A stretch of DNA of 64,000 nucleotides, from contig NZ_AP022672.1 in NCBI RefSeq assembly GCF_013374095.1, forward strand, positions 867,501-931,500, in the 5' to 3' direction. This document shows positions 1 to 10,097 of this stretch, piece by piece (the stretch's first letter is position 1; each line of letters opens with the position of its first letter). Origin of the DNA: Sphingomonas sp. HMP6 (lineage in GTDB: Bacteria; Pseudomonadota; Alphaproteobacteria; Sphingomonadales; Sphingomonadaceae). The notes under the pieces are model-generated. The model saw only the letters and a program-made list of their open reading frames with translations, did not search any database and had not been told where the DNA came from. A program made the position numbers and the translations under genes.

Positions 1-1154
<1,154 letters not shown>

Positions 1155-1274
1155 GAGTCCCACCATCAATGACAATCCTGGGTAAACCAGCATTGATCAG
1201 ACGATGTGTCGGATGATTAAGAGCAACGCCTGATAAAACTACGTAACACATGGTAATGCGTGCATCGATTTTAA

Positions 1275-1298
1275 GGCGCTCCCTTTGCCGGGAGCGCC
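1275..1298 (+). other. Hairpin in the 23S-5S spacer
   Basis: GGCGCTCCC and GGGAGCGCC form a perfect 9-bp stem around a six-base loop. It lies between the mature 23S end and 5S and has no T-run after it. It is more likely an RNA processing stem than a terminator. Confidence 0.6.
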
Positions 1299-1334
1299 AT
1301 GAGACCCAAATCCCGCCGTTCACCGGCTTCATTG

Positions 1335-1450
1335 CTTGGTGGCTATAGCGTCTGTGCCCCACCCGATCCCATCCCGAACTCGGCCGTGAAACCAGACTGC
1401 GCCGATGGTACTAGCACTTAAGTGCTGGAAGAGTAGGTCGTCGCCAGGCA
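1335..1450 (+). rRNA. rrf: 5S ribosomal RNA
   Basis: The sequence opens with CTTGGTGGCTATAGCG and contains the conserved CCCGATCCCATCCCGAACTC segment. It closes with a stretch (GGTCGTCGCCAGGCA) that can pair with the start. The length of about 116 bases is typical. It follows 23S by about 180 bases in the normal operon order. The exact ends are uncertain by a base or two. Confidence 0.96.
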
Positions 1451-1518
1451 TTGTAGCCGGTGAACAGCGCGGATTTTATCTCAGAACCCATTCAAATGTC
1501 TCGCCCGTTAGGGCCGCG

Positions 1519-1543
1519 CGCCTCCGATTCGTCGGAGGCGTTT
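1519..1543 (+). terminator. Hairpin after 5S rRNA
   Basis: CGCCTCCGA and TCGGAGGCG form a 9-bp stem with a short loop, followed by only three T residues. It sits between 5S and tRNA-fMet. It may be a weak terminator or a processing signal. Confidence 0.45.
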
Positions 1544-1568
1544 GCGTCTCTCCCGGATATACCGTTGA

Positions 1569-1645
<77 letters not shown>

Positions 1646-1656
1646 ACATCCCCGAC

Positions 1657-1689
1657 ACTCCCGAGGCATCAGCCACGGGAGTTTTTTTG
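1657..1689 (+). terminator. Rho-independent terminator of the rRNA operon
   Basis: ACTCCCG (1657-1663) pairs with CGGGAGT (1676-1682), and seven T residues follow (1682-1688). It lies 12 bases after tRNA-fMet and very likely ends the rrn transcript. From here to the left edge of the insertion sequence (about 1690-1968) I see no convincing gene. Confidence 0.85.
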
Positions 1690-2036
1690 TGTCCGGCGTC
1701 CTTCGCCTATGGCGGCCGTAGCCATTTCAAAATGTGGACGTTGGCGTAAGGCGTGCAGACGCTCGCGAACGCTTGATCTCAATAGCCAATACCACCCAGT
1801 CTGACCAGATCTGAGTCAGTGGCCACGCGGTGTTTCGGTCGGGCAGGTCCAACTCGGACCAATCAGTCGTCGCCAATGGATCGGCGAGCGGCTACTTTTT
1901 TCATCGACGCTGCCCGCCGCTCTGGCGTCCGGACCGCCATGAAGGGGGCGCAATGAAACGTGTCGCACTGTCAACGCCGGTCGGATTCCAGGCCAGCGGG
2001 GCGGAGTAAAAGCAGGCCATTGTTGATGCGGGCCTG

Positions 2037-2078
2037 ACGATATGAAGAGGGCCCCGATCGGGGCCCTCTTCATATCGT
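2037..2078 (-). terminator. Perfect 42-base palindrome after istB
   Basis: Each base from 2037 to 2057 pairs with its partner from 2078 back to 2058. The arm reads CGATATGAAGAGGGCCCC and the centre is GATC. It lies 13 bases beyond the istB stop and would form a very strong RNA hairpin, probably a bidirectional terminator. There is no clear T-run. Confidence 0.6.
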
Positions 2079-2090
2079 TGTCGTCGTCGA

Positions 2091-2951
2091 TCAGGTGTCG
2101 GTGATCTCGCCGGTTTCGGGGTCGATGATCTCGGTGCCCTGGTTTTGCTCTGCCCTTGCGGCCGAGCGTCGACGGCCGGCGGACTGCTTCAGCCGGTAGC
2201 TGTCGCCGTTCATCGTCAGGATGCTGACGTGGTGAGTGAGCCGGTCGAGCAGCGCGCCGGTGAGCCGCTCGCTGCCGAGCACCTGGGTCCAGTCCTCGAA
2301 CGGCAGGTTGGAGGTGACGATCGTGGAGCCACGCTCGTACCTTTGGGAGAACACCTCGAACAGCAGCTCGGCGCCCGTGGGCGACAGCGGCACATAGCCA
2401 AGCTCGTCGATGATCAGCAGCTTCACCGCTGCAAGGTCGCGCTGCATCTTCAGCAGGCGCCGTTCGTCGCGCGCTTCCAGCAGCTGGCTGACCAGCGCGG
2501 CGGCGGTCGTGAACGTCACGGTAAAGCCCTTCTGGCAGGCGGCCAGACCGAGGGCGAGCGCGACATGCGTCTTGCCCGTGCCGCTGTTGCCCAGCGCGAT
2601 GATGTTCTCTCGCCGCAGGACATACTCACAGCGGGCAAGCTCCAGGACGAGCATCTTGTTGAGGCTCGGGATCGCGGTAAACTCGAACGTGTCGAAGCTC
2701 TTCACCGCCGGGAACCGTGCCGCGCGGATGCGCCGCTCGATCGTGCGCCGTTCGCGATCGATCAACTCGAGCTCGATAAGCCGCAACAGATAGCGCGGGT
2801 GGTCGGTGCCATCGCGCGCGCACTCGCGGGCCACCTTGTCATACTCGCGCAGCACGGTGGGCAGCTTCAACTGCTTGAGGTGATGGGCCAGCAGCACCTG
2901 CGGCGTGCCGCTCATCGTGCCGACCGGCATCGTATCGGGTGCGCCGCTCAT
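2091..2951 (-). CDS. istB: IS21-family transposition helper ATPase IstB
   Basis: This 286-residue protein of the IstB/DnaC AAA+ family forms the ATP-dependent helper of the IS21 transposase. The Walker A region reads ALGNSGTGKTHVALALG (about residues 116-132) and the Walker B region LLIIDELGYVPLSPTGAELLF (about residues 180-200). The downstream motif TIVTSNLPFEDW is the sensor-1 stretch of IstB proteins. The first codons overlap the end of istA by four bases, the usual translational coupling in IS21 elements. The C-terminus (SAGRRRSAARAEQNQ) is a basic tail. The gene appears full length and intact. Confidence 0.93.
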   Translation of the reverse strand: MSGAPDTMPVGTMSGTPQVLLAHHLKQLKLPTVLREYDKVARECARDGTDHPRYLLRLIELELIDRERRTIERRIRAARFPAVKSFDTFEFTAIPSLNKMLVLELARCEYVLRRENIIALGNSGTGKTHVALALGLAACQKGFTVTFTTAAALVSQLLEARDERRLLKMQRDLAAVKLLIIDELGYVPLSPTGAELLFEVFSQRYERGSTIVTSNLPFEDWTQVLGSERLTGALLDRLTHHVSILTMNGDSYRLKQSAGRRRSAARAEQNQGTEIIDPETGEITDT

Positions 2952-4435
2952 GCCGCCAGCACCGCATAATCGGCGGCCGAGGTCGTCTTCACCGCCGTTC
3001 GCGGCAGGTGCGGATACGCCGCCAGGTCGAGCCTGGCAGGTCGCTGCTCGATGCGCGCCAGCGCGATCAGCTTGATCGCATCGAACCCGACCGCGCCGAT
3101 CTGGATCGCGTGAGTTACGGCACCCGTGACGATGTCGAGCGGCAGCGCCTCCAGCAGGCGCAGCACCTGGATAAACTCACGCTTGCCCCGGTTGCCCATC
3201 CGCGCTTCGAGCAGGTGTCGCAGGTGCTGGAACACGTCCGGCAACGCCCAGCCCTGCAACGCCGCGGCTTGGTCGAGCGCGCCGGGCTTGGTTTCGATCA
3301 GCGCCAGATAGTGGAGCGGGTCGGCGACGAACACGCCTTCGCCATAGCACCGCTGGTGGCGAGCGATCTCCTTGCCGCCGCACAGGATCACGACCTCGGC
3401 GACGAAGCCCTTCACCACCACGTCCTGGAAGCCGTAGGCGGTCGGCACCGAGTAGTCGTTGGTCCGATAGCGCACGAGCGCCATCGACGAGACCCGCCCG
3501 CTGCGCTTCTCGCAGGGCTCCAACGGCACCGCTGGCAGCGCCCGCAGCGCTGTGCGATCGGCCACCAGCCGCTCGCTGATCGTCTCGGCATGGCGGCCGG
3601 CACGATCGCGCTGTCGAGCGCGGCAGCGCTCTTCCAACATGGCGTTCAGATCGTCGAAGCTGGCAGCGTGCGGGACCGGCACCATGAAGTTGGCGCGCGA
3701 GAACTTGACCAGCCCTTCGACCTTGCCCTTGTCGTTGCCCTTGGCCGGCCGTGCGAAGCGATCGCGGAACAGATAGTGGCTGCACAGCTCGGTGAAGGCC
3801 CGCGTGCGTTCACGCTTCCCGTCGCCCAGGATCTTCGCCACCGCGATCGTCGTGTTGTCGTACAGGATCGACAGCGGCACGCCGCCGAAGAACGCGAACG
3901 CCGACACATGCCCGTCGAGGAACGCCTCCGTCGTCTCGCGCGGATAGGCCTTCACAAAGCAGGCATCCGACTGCGGCAGGTCCATGCACATAAAGTGGAT
4001 CTTCTGACGCACGCCGCCGATCACGCCGACCGCCTCGCCAAAATCCACCTGCGCATGACCCGGCGGGTGTGACAGCGGCACGAACGTCTCGCGCCCTCGT
4101 GCCCGGCAGAGCCGAACATGGTCCTTCACCACGGTATATCCGCCGGCAAAGCCATGCTCGTCGCGCAGTCGTTCGAAGATCCGCTTGGCCGTATGCCGCT
4201 GCTTCACCGGCGCTGTCTGGTCCGCTTCCAGGATCGCATCGATCACCGGCAGCAGCGGCCCCAGCTTCGGCTTCGCTGCAGGCTCCTTGCGCGTATATCC
4301 CGGCGGCAGTGAGAACCGGCACATCTTGGCCACCGTCTCCCGGTTCAGCCCGAACACCCGCGCTGCCTCCCGACGGCTGTGACCCTCAACGAACACGAAG
4401 CGCCGAACGGCGGCATAGCTCTCCACGGCAAACAT
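2948..4435 (-). CDS. istA: IS21-family transposase IstA
   Basis: This is a 495-residue DDE transposase. The N-terminal helix-turn-helix (HSRREAARVFGLNRETVAKM, about residues 19-38) is typical of IstA. The integrase core follows: PPGHAQVDFGEAVGVIGG holds the first aspartate, LSILYDNTTIAVAKI the second, and GNDKGKVEGLVKFSRANFMVP the glutamate with the usual GKVE context. A C-terminal beta-barrel region (RVSSMALVRYRTNDYSVP) is also recognisable. It is complete and lies in one transcript with istB, so the element has all its known protein components. Confidence 0.93.
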   Translation of the reverse strand: MFAVESYAAVRRFVFVEGHSRREAARVFGLNRETVAKMCRFSLPPGYTRKEPAAKPKLGPLLPVIDAILEADQTAPVKQRHTAKRIFERLRDEHGFAGGYTVVKDHVRLCRARGRETFVPLSHPPGHAQVDFGEAVGVIGGVRQKIHFMCMDLPQSDACFVKAYPRETTEAFLDGHVSAFAFFGGVPLSILYDNTTIAVAKILGDGKRERTRAFTELCSHYLFRDRFARPAKGNDKGKVEGLVKFSRANFMVPVPHAASFDDLNAMLEERCRARQRDRAGRHAETISERLVADRTALRALPAVPLEPCEKRSGRVSSMALVRYRTNDYSVPTAYGFQDVVVKGFVAEVVILCGGKEIARHQRCYGEGVFVADPLHYLALIETKPGALDQAAALQGWALPDVFQHLRHLLEARMGNRGKREFIQVLRLLEALPLDIVTGAVTHAIQIGAVGFDAIKLIALARIEQRPARLDLAAYPHLPRTAVKTTSAADYAVLAA

Positions 4436-4746
4436 CCCCGGCCGCTCCCAAAAGAAGCAACCTTACCAACGGCCGGATTTTACTCCGCCACGCTCAGCAC
4501 ACCGCCGGCGTTCCGATGGCCTGCTTTGTCACCGCCGCATCCACAGGCCGATGTGTATCAAATGATGGCCTATGGACGCCTCTACAGATGCAGCAAACTG
4601 ACTCTGCTCTATCCGCATCACAGCGAAGCTGGATGCGATGAAGGGTTGATCGGCGAGTATGCCGTCAATTCCAGCGCGGATTGCCTCGAGCTGTTCTCGA
4701 TCGATGTCGCTCGCGGTGACGATATCGGAAAGAGACTGGCTCGCGT

Positions 4747-6669
4747 GTGTCCGATGGATGCGAAGGTGTAGAGCCTATGTTTGTGGATCGCACCAATCCC
4801 ACGCCTGCTACTCCACCGCGCCGTCCATGTGCCGCCGCAGGACTGCGACCGCAGCCAACGGGCCAGGCACATCTCAAAGTCCCCTTCGCTCGCTGCGGTG
4901 ACGGCGTTGCGCGGCATGTATCGTCTGTTTCGGGCCCGCGGCTCGGGCCGTTCCGCTGCCTCGATTGCGAAGAACCGCTGACCCTCAGGCAACCTCGCGA
5001 CAAGCGGCGGCATTTCGCGCACCGGCCGGACTCTCAATGCACGGGAGAAACCGCACTGCATCGCTATGCGAAGGAAATCTTGGCGGCGAGCAAGACGCTG
5101 ACACTGCCGAACCTTATCTTGGAGGATGAAGGCGTCGAAGAATGTGTCTTCTCCGGCGGCATCTATCGATTCGACGAGGTTCTCCCCGAGCACAAGCTCG
5201 ACACGTTCCAGCCTGACGCACTCGTCCGGATCAATGGCAACGAACTTGCCGTCGAGTTCCTCGTCCATCATGCGGTTGGAGAGGAGAAGCGCGGAAAGGT
5301 CCAGGGCCGTAATATCTCTATGGTCGAAATCGACTTGTCGGGGTTGAAGCCTGGAACGATGGATACCGCTGAACTGGACGCGGCGATCCTACACCGCTCG
5401 CCGCGAAGCTGGATCCATCATCGCAAGGCCGCAGCCGCGAAGCGTAAGCTCGACGCTGCGGTTGCCGAGAAAAGATCCGAGCGGGGCGCAAAGCTCAAAG
5501 GGCATATTTTACGCGCACGGCGCGGAAAGCCGCCCGCGGATTGGAATGACGAGGCTACAGCTGCGGTGCGTCGGAGCGGGCTAGAAGCGCTTATCGGCCT
5601 CCAGGCCGATGGTGGGCACTGGTTCACCGTCTCTGACCGTATCTGGCAGGTTCAGGCGCTATACGTCTATGTGATCAAGCCGAGTGAGACTTACTCGCCG
5701 GGCGGCAGAGACCTCGAGGTGAAGGGTGATTTCCCCAACGAGCGAGACCTATCGTCTCGGCTCCCTGAATGGATGATTCGCACCGACCTTTCCAAATATC
5801 CGCTCAAACGGCTGAGCGAGGCCGGATTTAGTAGCGAATCCTACGGAAGCCCGCACAGCGCGATATGGGGTTATCTCGCCACGCTTTCGGGCATGGGGCA
5901 GGCCGTATTCTGGAGTCGGGAGGATCAGAAATTCTTCATAGAACGAGATCTTCAACATCTGCTTCATCGGCGTGTTGAGCTGCGCGGAATCGTGACGCGC
6001 CTTCTGCGTGATGCAGAGATCAAGGACTGTGAGGCTGCGTATCCGAGCTGGGCGAACAGTTACCGCATCGATCGCATAACGGCGGCGCAGCTGGTCGAGA
6101 CCGGCGGCGATGCCTATCAGTTACTGACTTCGCGCTTGTCCAAGCTGCATTCGATGGTGTCGGGCTATCTTCCCAAGGTGGTCAATGATTTATGCGGGTT
6201 ACCGCTCGAAGCGATCCGTCAGCGTAATATCGACCTGATCGCGGTTGAAGATGCGAAACAGGCTGCAGCGTTGCAAAGGGCCAAAACCGAGCGCATCGAC
6301 TGGATCCAGGCACAGGCACGCGAAATCCTTCAGGACGAAGCTCCCGCCTGGTTGGAACAGCGAGTCAAAGATGCGCGGACCACATTCATCGATTTCGCTG
6401 GCGAGAGTGACGAAGCCATGCGGCGGGTTCAGCATCAGCTCGATCGAGATGGGCAGGTGCGCCGGCAGAGGATCGCGGCGGAGCGTGAGCTCACCGAATT
6501 ACGAGGTCGGCTGGAGGCCGCCGCTCGGACGGCATTCGCTAACAGTCAGCTTGCCGAGCTATTTCTGAAATCCGGTCACCCGAGTCTTAGCGGGGCTCGG
6601 CCTATCGATTATTGTTGCAACTCACACGACTTCGCGCTGGTCGTTAGCTTGATGCGGAAGAGGCGGTAG
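4747..6669 (+). CDS. CoiA-like nuclease-domain protein
   Basis: This 640-residue protein resembles the competence protein CoiA-like family. The N-terminus has a cysteine pair in FRCLDCEEPLTLRQ, then RRHFAHRPDSQCTGETALHRYAKEIL, the CoiA-type zinc/histidine segment. A PD-(D/E)XK-like nuclease core follows, with FQPDALVRINGNELAVEFLVHHAVGEEKRGK (D then E-x-hydrophobic spacing) and SMVEIDLSGL. The C-terminal half is helical and charged with no domain I recognise. GTG at 4747 has GGAAAGAGA upstream; ATG at 4777 is the alternative start. It lies outside the presumed transposon end at 9.0 kb, next to a DUF4238 gene. Both families occur near mobile DNA, but a specific role cannot be read from the sequence. 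Confidence 0.7.
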   Translation: MSDGCEGVEPMFVDRTNPTPATPPRRPCAAAGLRPQPTGQAHLKVPFARCGDGVARHVSSVSGPRLGPFRCLDCEEPLTLRQPRDKRRHFAHRPDSQCTGETALHRYAKEILAASKTLTLPNLILEDEGVEECVFSGGIYRFDEVLPEHKLDTFQPDALVRINGNELAVEFLVHHAVGEEKRGKVQGRNISMVEIDLSGLKPGTMDTAELDAAILHRSPRSWIHHRKAAAAKRKLDAAVAEKRSERGAKLKGHILRARRGKPPADWNDEATAAVRRSGLEALIGLQADGGHWFTVSDRIWQVQALYVYVIKPSETYSPGGRDLEVKGDFPNERDLSSRLPEWMIRTDLSKYPLKRLSEAGFSSESYGSPHSAIWGYLATLSGMGQAVFWSREDQKFFIERDLQHLLHRRVELRGIVTRLLRDAEIKDCEAAYPSWANSYRIDRITAAQLVETGGDAYQLLTSRLSKLHSMVSGYLPKVVNDLCGLPLEAIRQRNIDLIAVEDAKQAAALQRAKTERIDWIQAQAREILQDEAPAWLEQRVKDARTTFIDFAGESDEAMRRVQHQLDRDGQVRRQRIAAERELTELRGRLEAAARTAFANSQLAELFLKSGHPSLSGARPIDYCCNSHDFALVVSLMRKRR

Positions 6670-6750
6670 TTTGCCGCGCGACGTTCGCGAATGGTCGCGC
6701 GGTCCTTGGCCTGACCGACATCAAATTCTATGCTCTAACTCCGGGTTGGG

Positions 6751-7851
6751 ATGCCAGAAAACAAGAGCCACCACTACGTTCCGCAGATGTATATGCGGCT
6801 GTTCTCGGAAGATGCGACACGGGTTGGCGTGTTCGTCATCCGGACCGGAAAGTTTATACCGCAGGCTCCAATCCGTGGCCAGGCTTGTCGTGACTATTTC
6901 TATGGAAAAGACCCTTCAGCCGAGCGAGCGTTCGGGACAATTGAGGGGCACGCGGCCAAGCTATTCAAGGATGCGATCGAATACCGCACGCTTCCCGCGT
7001 CCGGCAGCGAGGACCACGAGCGACTGATCTTCTTCCTCGGGATTCAGCATTGCCGGACGATGACCGCCGCCGAGCAGCACAACGAAGGGTCAGTCAAGGC
7101 TTTGAAGGCGGTGCTGCGCAGGAAGGCTGAGCTTGAGGGCAACGATTTCATCCTCGAACATCTCGACAAGGTTCGGATCACGCGGACCAACGCCGTTTCG
7201 GAGATCGTGAGCTATGCCACCATCGGCGCCAACCTCCTTGCCGATCTCGCGTTCGTAGTCGTCGTTAATGAGAGCGAGGTTGCCTTCGTCTCATCCGATG
7301 CGCCGGTCGTCCTCCATAATCGGCTGTTCGAGGGGCAGCATATCAACGTCACCGGCTATGCGAACGTCGGCCTCCAGCTGTTTCTACCACTTGGTCCGCG
7401 CCTCGCCCTGTTCGGCTACGACCCGGCGGCCTATTATGTATCAGCTAACGGCCGAGGTGCAGTTAGAGTGACCGACGCCGCCGACGTGCGGTTGATCAAC
7501 GACCTACAGTGGGAAGCGGCCCACGCGGTGATGCTGGTCGCGCCGGATACGGCTCGTGAGGAACTCGTGTTCTGCGGAACGCGCTGGAGGTCGCTGCGAA
7601 AGACCGAGCGGGTCCTATTTAGAGAAGAGGTGGTCGAGGATAACGGTGATCAAGTGCGGACGCGGCAAGGCAGTGGCGAGGCGCCGTCCTCGATCGCTCT
7701 CGATCTTTCATTCGTCGAGCTACGGCTGCCGATCCCACCTCGGCTTGGCAGCTACGAGATACCACCATTCCGCGATCCCGCTCGGGTCGCGCGCACCGAC
7801 CGGGCATTCGCGGTGATGGATGACCTGGAAGGGCGGCGTCGGCGTGGATGA
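6751..7851 (+). CDS. DUF4238 domain-containing protein
   Basis: The 366-residue protein opens MPENKSHHYVPQMYMRLFSE and continues with RDYFYGKDPSAERAFGTIEG, the signature start of DUF4238 proteins. The middle holds AFVSSDAPVVLHNRLF followed by LQLFLPLGPRLALFGYD, also typical of the family (SSDAPV and F-PL-P). The function of DUF4238 is not established; members are often found in variable regions of bacterial genomes. It ends 8 bases after the GTG proposed as start of the next gene, so the two are probably co-transcribed. The C-terminus beyond about residue 280 is less conserved. Confidence 0.8.
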   Translation: MPENKSHHYVPQMYMRLFSEDATRVGVFVIRTGKFIPQAPIRGQACRDYFYGKDPSAERAFGTIEGHAAKLFKDAIEYRTLPASGSEDHERLIFFLGIQHCRTMTAAEQHNEGSVKALKAVLRRKAELEGNDFILEHLDKVRITRTNAVSEIVSYATIGANLLADLAFVVVVNESEVAFVSSDAPVVLHNRLFEGQHINVTGYANVGLQLFLPLGPRLALFGYDPAAYYVSANGRGAVRVTDAADVRLINDLQWEAAHAVMLVAPDTAREELVFCGTRWRSLRKTERVLFREEVVEDNGDQVRTRQGSGEAPSSIALDLSFVELRLPIPPRLGSYEIPPFRDPARVARTDRAFAVMDDLEGRRRRG

Positions 7852-8914
7852 GTTCATCGTCTTCCTCGAGCCCGACTTTCCGTTCGAGGAGGCGGAGAAG
7901 ATCGGTGCCCGCCTGATGTCGCTCGGCTGCCTCGTGCCGGGATTCGTTCCGCCGTCGGTTGGCCTTCTGGATCTCGGTGCTCTCTTCTACGCGGATCAAG
8001 TCGAAGGTCTGGAGACGGTGCTGGTCGTGGACCGGAATCTCGCCTCGCGCATGGCGCAGCTCGCCAGCGAGGGCGCCCCGCGGCGATGGGACCATCCGAC
8101 CGAGGTGGCAATCAATCTGATGGCCTTCGCGCAGACTATGAACCTCGACATCGAACCCGGGCTCGCCTTCCACGAGCTTGCGCATCGTAAGGGTGACCTC
8201 GCGGCGCAGGGGGAACTGAGCTGGTTTCGGGCGGCCGATCGAGGTGCCGCGAAAAAATGGATCGACGTGGCGATGCGCCGTGCGACCACCGTCGACCTGG
8301 GCGAGGTCGCGCCGGTCGAAATGCTTGAGCTGTCAACGGCGCTCAACCGGTGGAACCGTAACTACATCGCGACGCTCAAGACCGCCCAACTTTCCCTTCT
8401 CGGCGGGAGCCGTCTCGATTCTGTATTGGGGCTGCTCGACTGGATGATCAATGATTTCATCCTTGCCGCGCCGGCGTTCATGTATGCGGCGCGATACTTC
8501 GGACCTCGCGCTGCCAGCGCGAAAATGTTCAAATCACTTAAGGCGGAGGATAGGGAGAAGGCGATACTCGGCGTCCGCAATGCCGCGTGGGACGTGACAT
8601 ATCTTAGCGAATTCGGGAGGCTGTCAGGACTTCGGGACAGCACGAACCGGCAATATGTGTTAGCGTCGGCCGATCGCCCGCTGGTGGAGCTGGCGTCGAC
8701 CCTGTTCTGCGGTCCGGAAGCGACCGAAGATTTTCCTGCCCTGGTCGAAAAGCTAGAGCAATGGTGGCCGCCCAAGGAAGCACTCCGCATCCGGGATCGG
8801 TTTTTCGAGTGCGTTGAGCATGTCGGCACAGGTCGCGACCGTGGCGCTGACCTGCCCGGCGATCCAATCTCCGAGATGATCGACGCCGGTGAGGCTTGGA
8901 TCCGTGAATGGTAG
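7844..8914 (+). CDS. Hypothetical protein, coupled to the DUF4238 gene
   Basis: About 356 residues beginning VDEFIVFLEPDFPFEEAEKIG. I recognise no family. GTG at 7844 is preferred because GGAAGG lies 10 bases upstream and the gene would then overlap the DUF4238 stop by only 8 bases; ATG at 7820 in the same frame is an alternative. The protein is soluble, mixed alpha/beta in appearance, with acidic stretches and one hydrophobic helix-like segment near ILAAPAFMYAARYF. The coupling suggests it works with the DUF4238 protein. No catalytic motif is visible. Confidence 0.6.
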   Translation: MDEFIVFLEPDFPFEEAEKIGARLMSLGCLVPGFVPPSVGLLDLGALFYADQVEGLETVLVVDRNLASRMAQLASEGAPRRWDHPTEVAINLMAFAQTMNLDIEPGLAFHELAHRKGDLAAQGELSWFRAADRGAAKKWIDVAMRRATTVDLGEVAPVEMLELSTALNRWNRNYIATLKTAQLSLLGGSRLDSVLGLLDWMINDFILAAPAFMYAARYFGPRAASAKMFKSLKAEDREKAILGVRNAAWDVTYLSEFGRLSGLRDSTNRQYVLASADRPLVELASTLFCGPEATEDFPALVEKLEQWWPPKEALRIRDRFFECVEHVGTGRDRGADLPGDPISEMIDAGEAWIREW

Positions 8915-9257
8915 ACACGTGACTGTCGCCAAAGCTGGTCGCAACCGGATTCGGCGTCGGCCATCGATTATCGCATGGCGCCGTGATTGCTATGTGATTG
9001 CCAGCTCCGGCGCCGACAGCCCCAACCACTCTCTAAGTCATTCGCTGGCACAACCTTATTATGTCATTCGTTGGTTTGCTGCCGTTTTTGCGAGCTGATT
9101 TAGTCAGTTTCTGCAAGACCCTCTCGGGACCGTGTTCCGGGATTGGGACCGTAGCCCGAATGTCTTAGGGTAGGTTGCGAGCTTAAAAGGTGACGATCGA
9201 CCGAGCTCACCAGCGGAACAGATCCCGATGGCCATCCGCCTTGGGCTGCAACGAAGC
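8915..9257. other. Intergenic stretch holding the left island end
   Basis: There is no gene here. The notable content is the end repeat at 9036-9083 described separately. A similar partial motif (TAGTCAGTTTCTGC) occurs at about 9101. The genes on the two sides converge on this stretch. Confidence 0.6.
9036..9083 (+). repeat. Left copy of the inverted island-end repeat
   Basis: CGCTGGCACAACCT (9043-9056), five bases, then TGTCATTCG (9062-9070), followed by TTGGTTTGCTGCC. The same two blocks with the same five-base spacing occur in inverse orientation at 61909-61936. The outer unit here reads AGTCATTCG and the inner TGTCATTCG. They resemble the tandem transposase-binding repeats at Tn7/Tn5053-like ends, many of which begin with TGT. 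Confidence 0.65.
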
Positions 9258-10097
9258 CTATTTTCTTCTCAAGAATTCCAGCCGCTGCCGCAGGTCCACT
9301 GCCAGCCGACGCCTGCCTTCGGTGTTCGGTAAATATTGAATGTGCCGGATGTGTCGGATGTCGAAGGGGATGTCCGCCTCGTTCTGCGTGATCGGGATGA
9401 CCTCCCGACCCAACGTGTGCGCTATGCCCATTTCGTAGAAGACGTTGGCGTTGCGACCGGTGCAGTCGCAAATCACCACGCTCGAGCGATCGATCAGCGC
9501 CACGACGTCGGCGATCACTTCCGCCCGTTCCCAGATCTCATCGGCGCGTTGGCAGCGGAACCCGGCGGCCTCCGCGCTTCTACCGATAGCCCGGTAGATC
9601 GCATTGAAGCCGGTGGAGAATGGCATCATCACCGAAATCAAGTTTGGATCGACCCTCTCGATATCGTCTAAGCGGAACACCTGCGGCCGCTGACGCGCTC
9701 GCGAACCTAAGCGCAGAAGGGACTGGAACAGGTCGATCTCCTTGATCGCCCAGTGGTTGCGAGAGAACTCGAAGGCGTCATCGATCCCGAACGCGTCACG
9801 GTTTGCGTAAACGTCGCTGTTGCGGATGAGTGGCATTCGATCATCGAACCGGTATTCGAGCGTCGCCTGACCGCCACGCACCCGGCCGCCGATGAGCTCA
9901 CCCACGCGGGCGATCTGGTCGCCTGTCCCTTCAACCATGAAGAGACATGGCAGCGAACGGAGCTGCTCAAAATCCGGTTCGTCACCGGCCTTATATCGAA
10001 GCGCGATGGGCCGTTCAGTGCTCTCAAAGATGCGGTCGGCGCCCAGCGTGTCGCGGCGGTCCGCCCATTCGCCTGATTTCACGATGAGATTGAACAT
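9258..10097 (-). CDS. Nucleoside 2-deoxyribosyltransferase-like / TIR-like effector-type protein
   Basis: A 279-residue protein whose C-terminal half (about residues 150-270) has the pattern VMMPFSTGFNAIYRAIGRS, GFRCQRADEI, VVALIDRSSVVICDCTGRNANVFYEMGIAH and GREVIPITQ. This is the fold shared by nucleoside 2-deoxyribosyltransferases and TIR-like NAD-cleaving effectors of defence systems. The GRNxNVxYEMGIAH segment carries the usual glutamate. The N-terminal 150 residues have no clear domain. It stands alone on the minus strand just inside the left island end, with 580 bases free of genes upstream. The enzyme activity (NAD or nucleotide cleavage) is inferred only from the fold. Confidence 0.6.
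   Translation of the reverse strand: MFNLIVKSGEWADRRDTLGADRIFESTERPIALRYKAGDEPDFEQLRSLPCLFMVEGTGDQIARVGELIGGRVRGGQATLEYRFDDRMPLIRNSDVYANRDAFGIDDAFEFSRNHWAIKEIDLFQSLLRLGSRARQRPQVFRLDDIERVDPNLISVMMPFSTGFNAIYRAIGRSAEAAGFRCQRADEIWERAEVIADVVALIDRSSVVICDCTGRNANVFYEMGIAHTLGREVIPITQNEADIPFDIRHIRHIQYLPNTEGRRRLAVDLRQRLEFLRRK

Larger units (their letters stand above)
1969..4544 (-). mobile_element. IS21-family insertion sequence
   Basis: An istA-istB pair with overlapping frames is bounded by related inverted end sequences. The left end reads TGTCAACGCCGG with GGCGGAGTAAAA about 30 bases inside. The right end, read inward on the minus strand, starts TGTGGATGCGG and contains AACGCCGG, GGCGGAGTAAAA and GCAGGCCAT in similar spacing. 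IS21 ends typically carry several such repeats. The outer limits are approximate because I could not confirm a target duplication. Both reading frames are intact, so the element may be active. Read-through from the element on the minus strand would run toward the rRNA operon. Confidence 0.8.

Noticed and set aside
2145..4072. Long plus-strand frames of 274 and 377 residues
   Set aside because: They are antisense shadows of istB and istA, caused by high GC content. The minus-strand products carry all the motifs.
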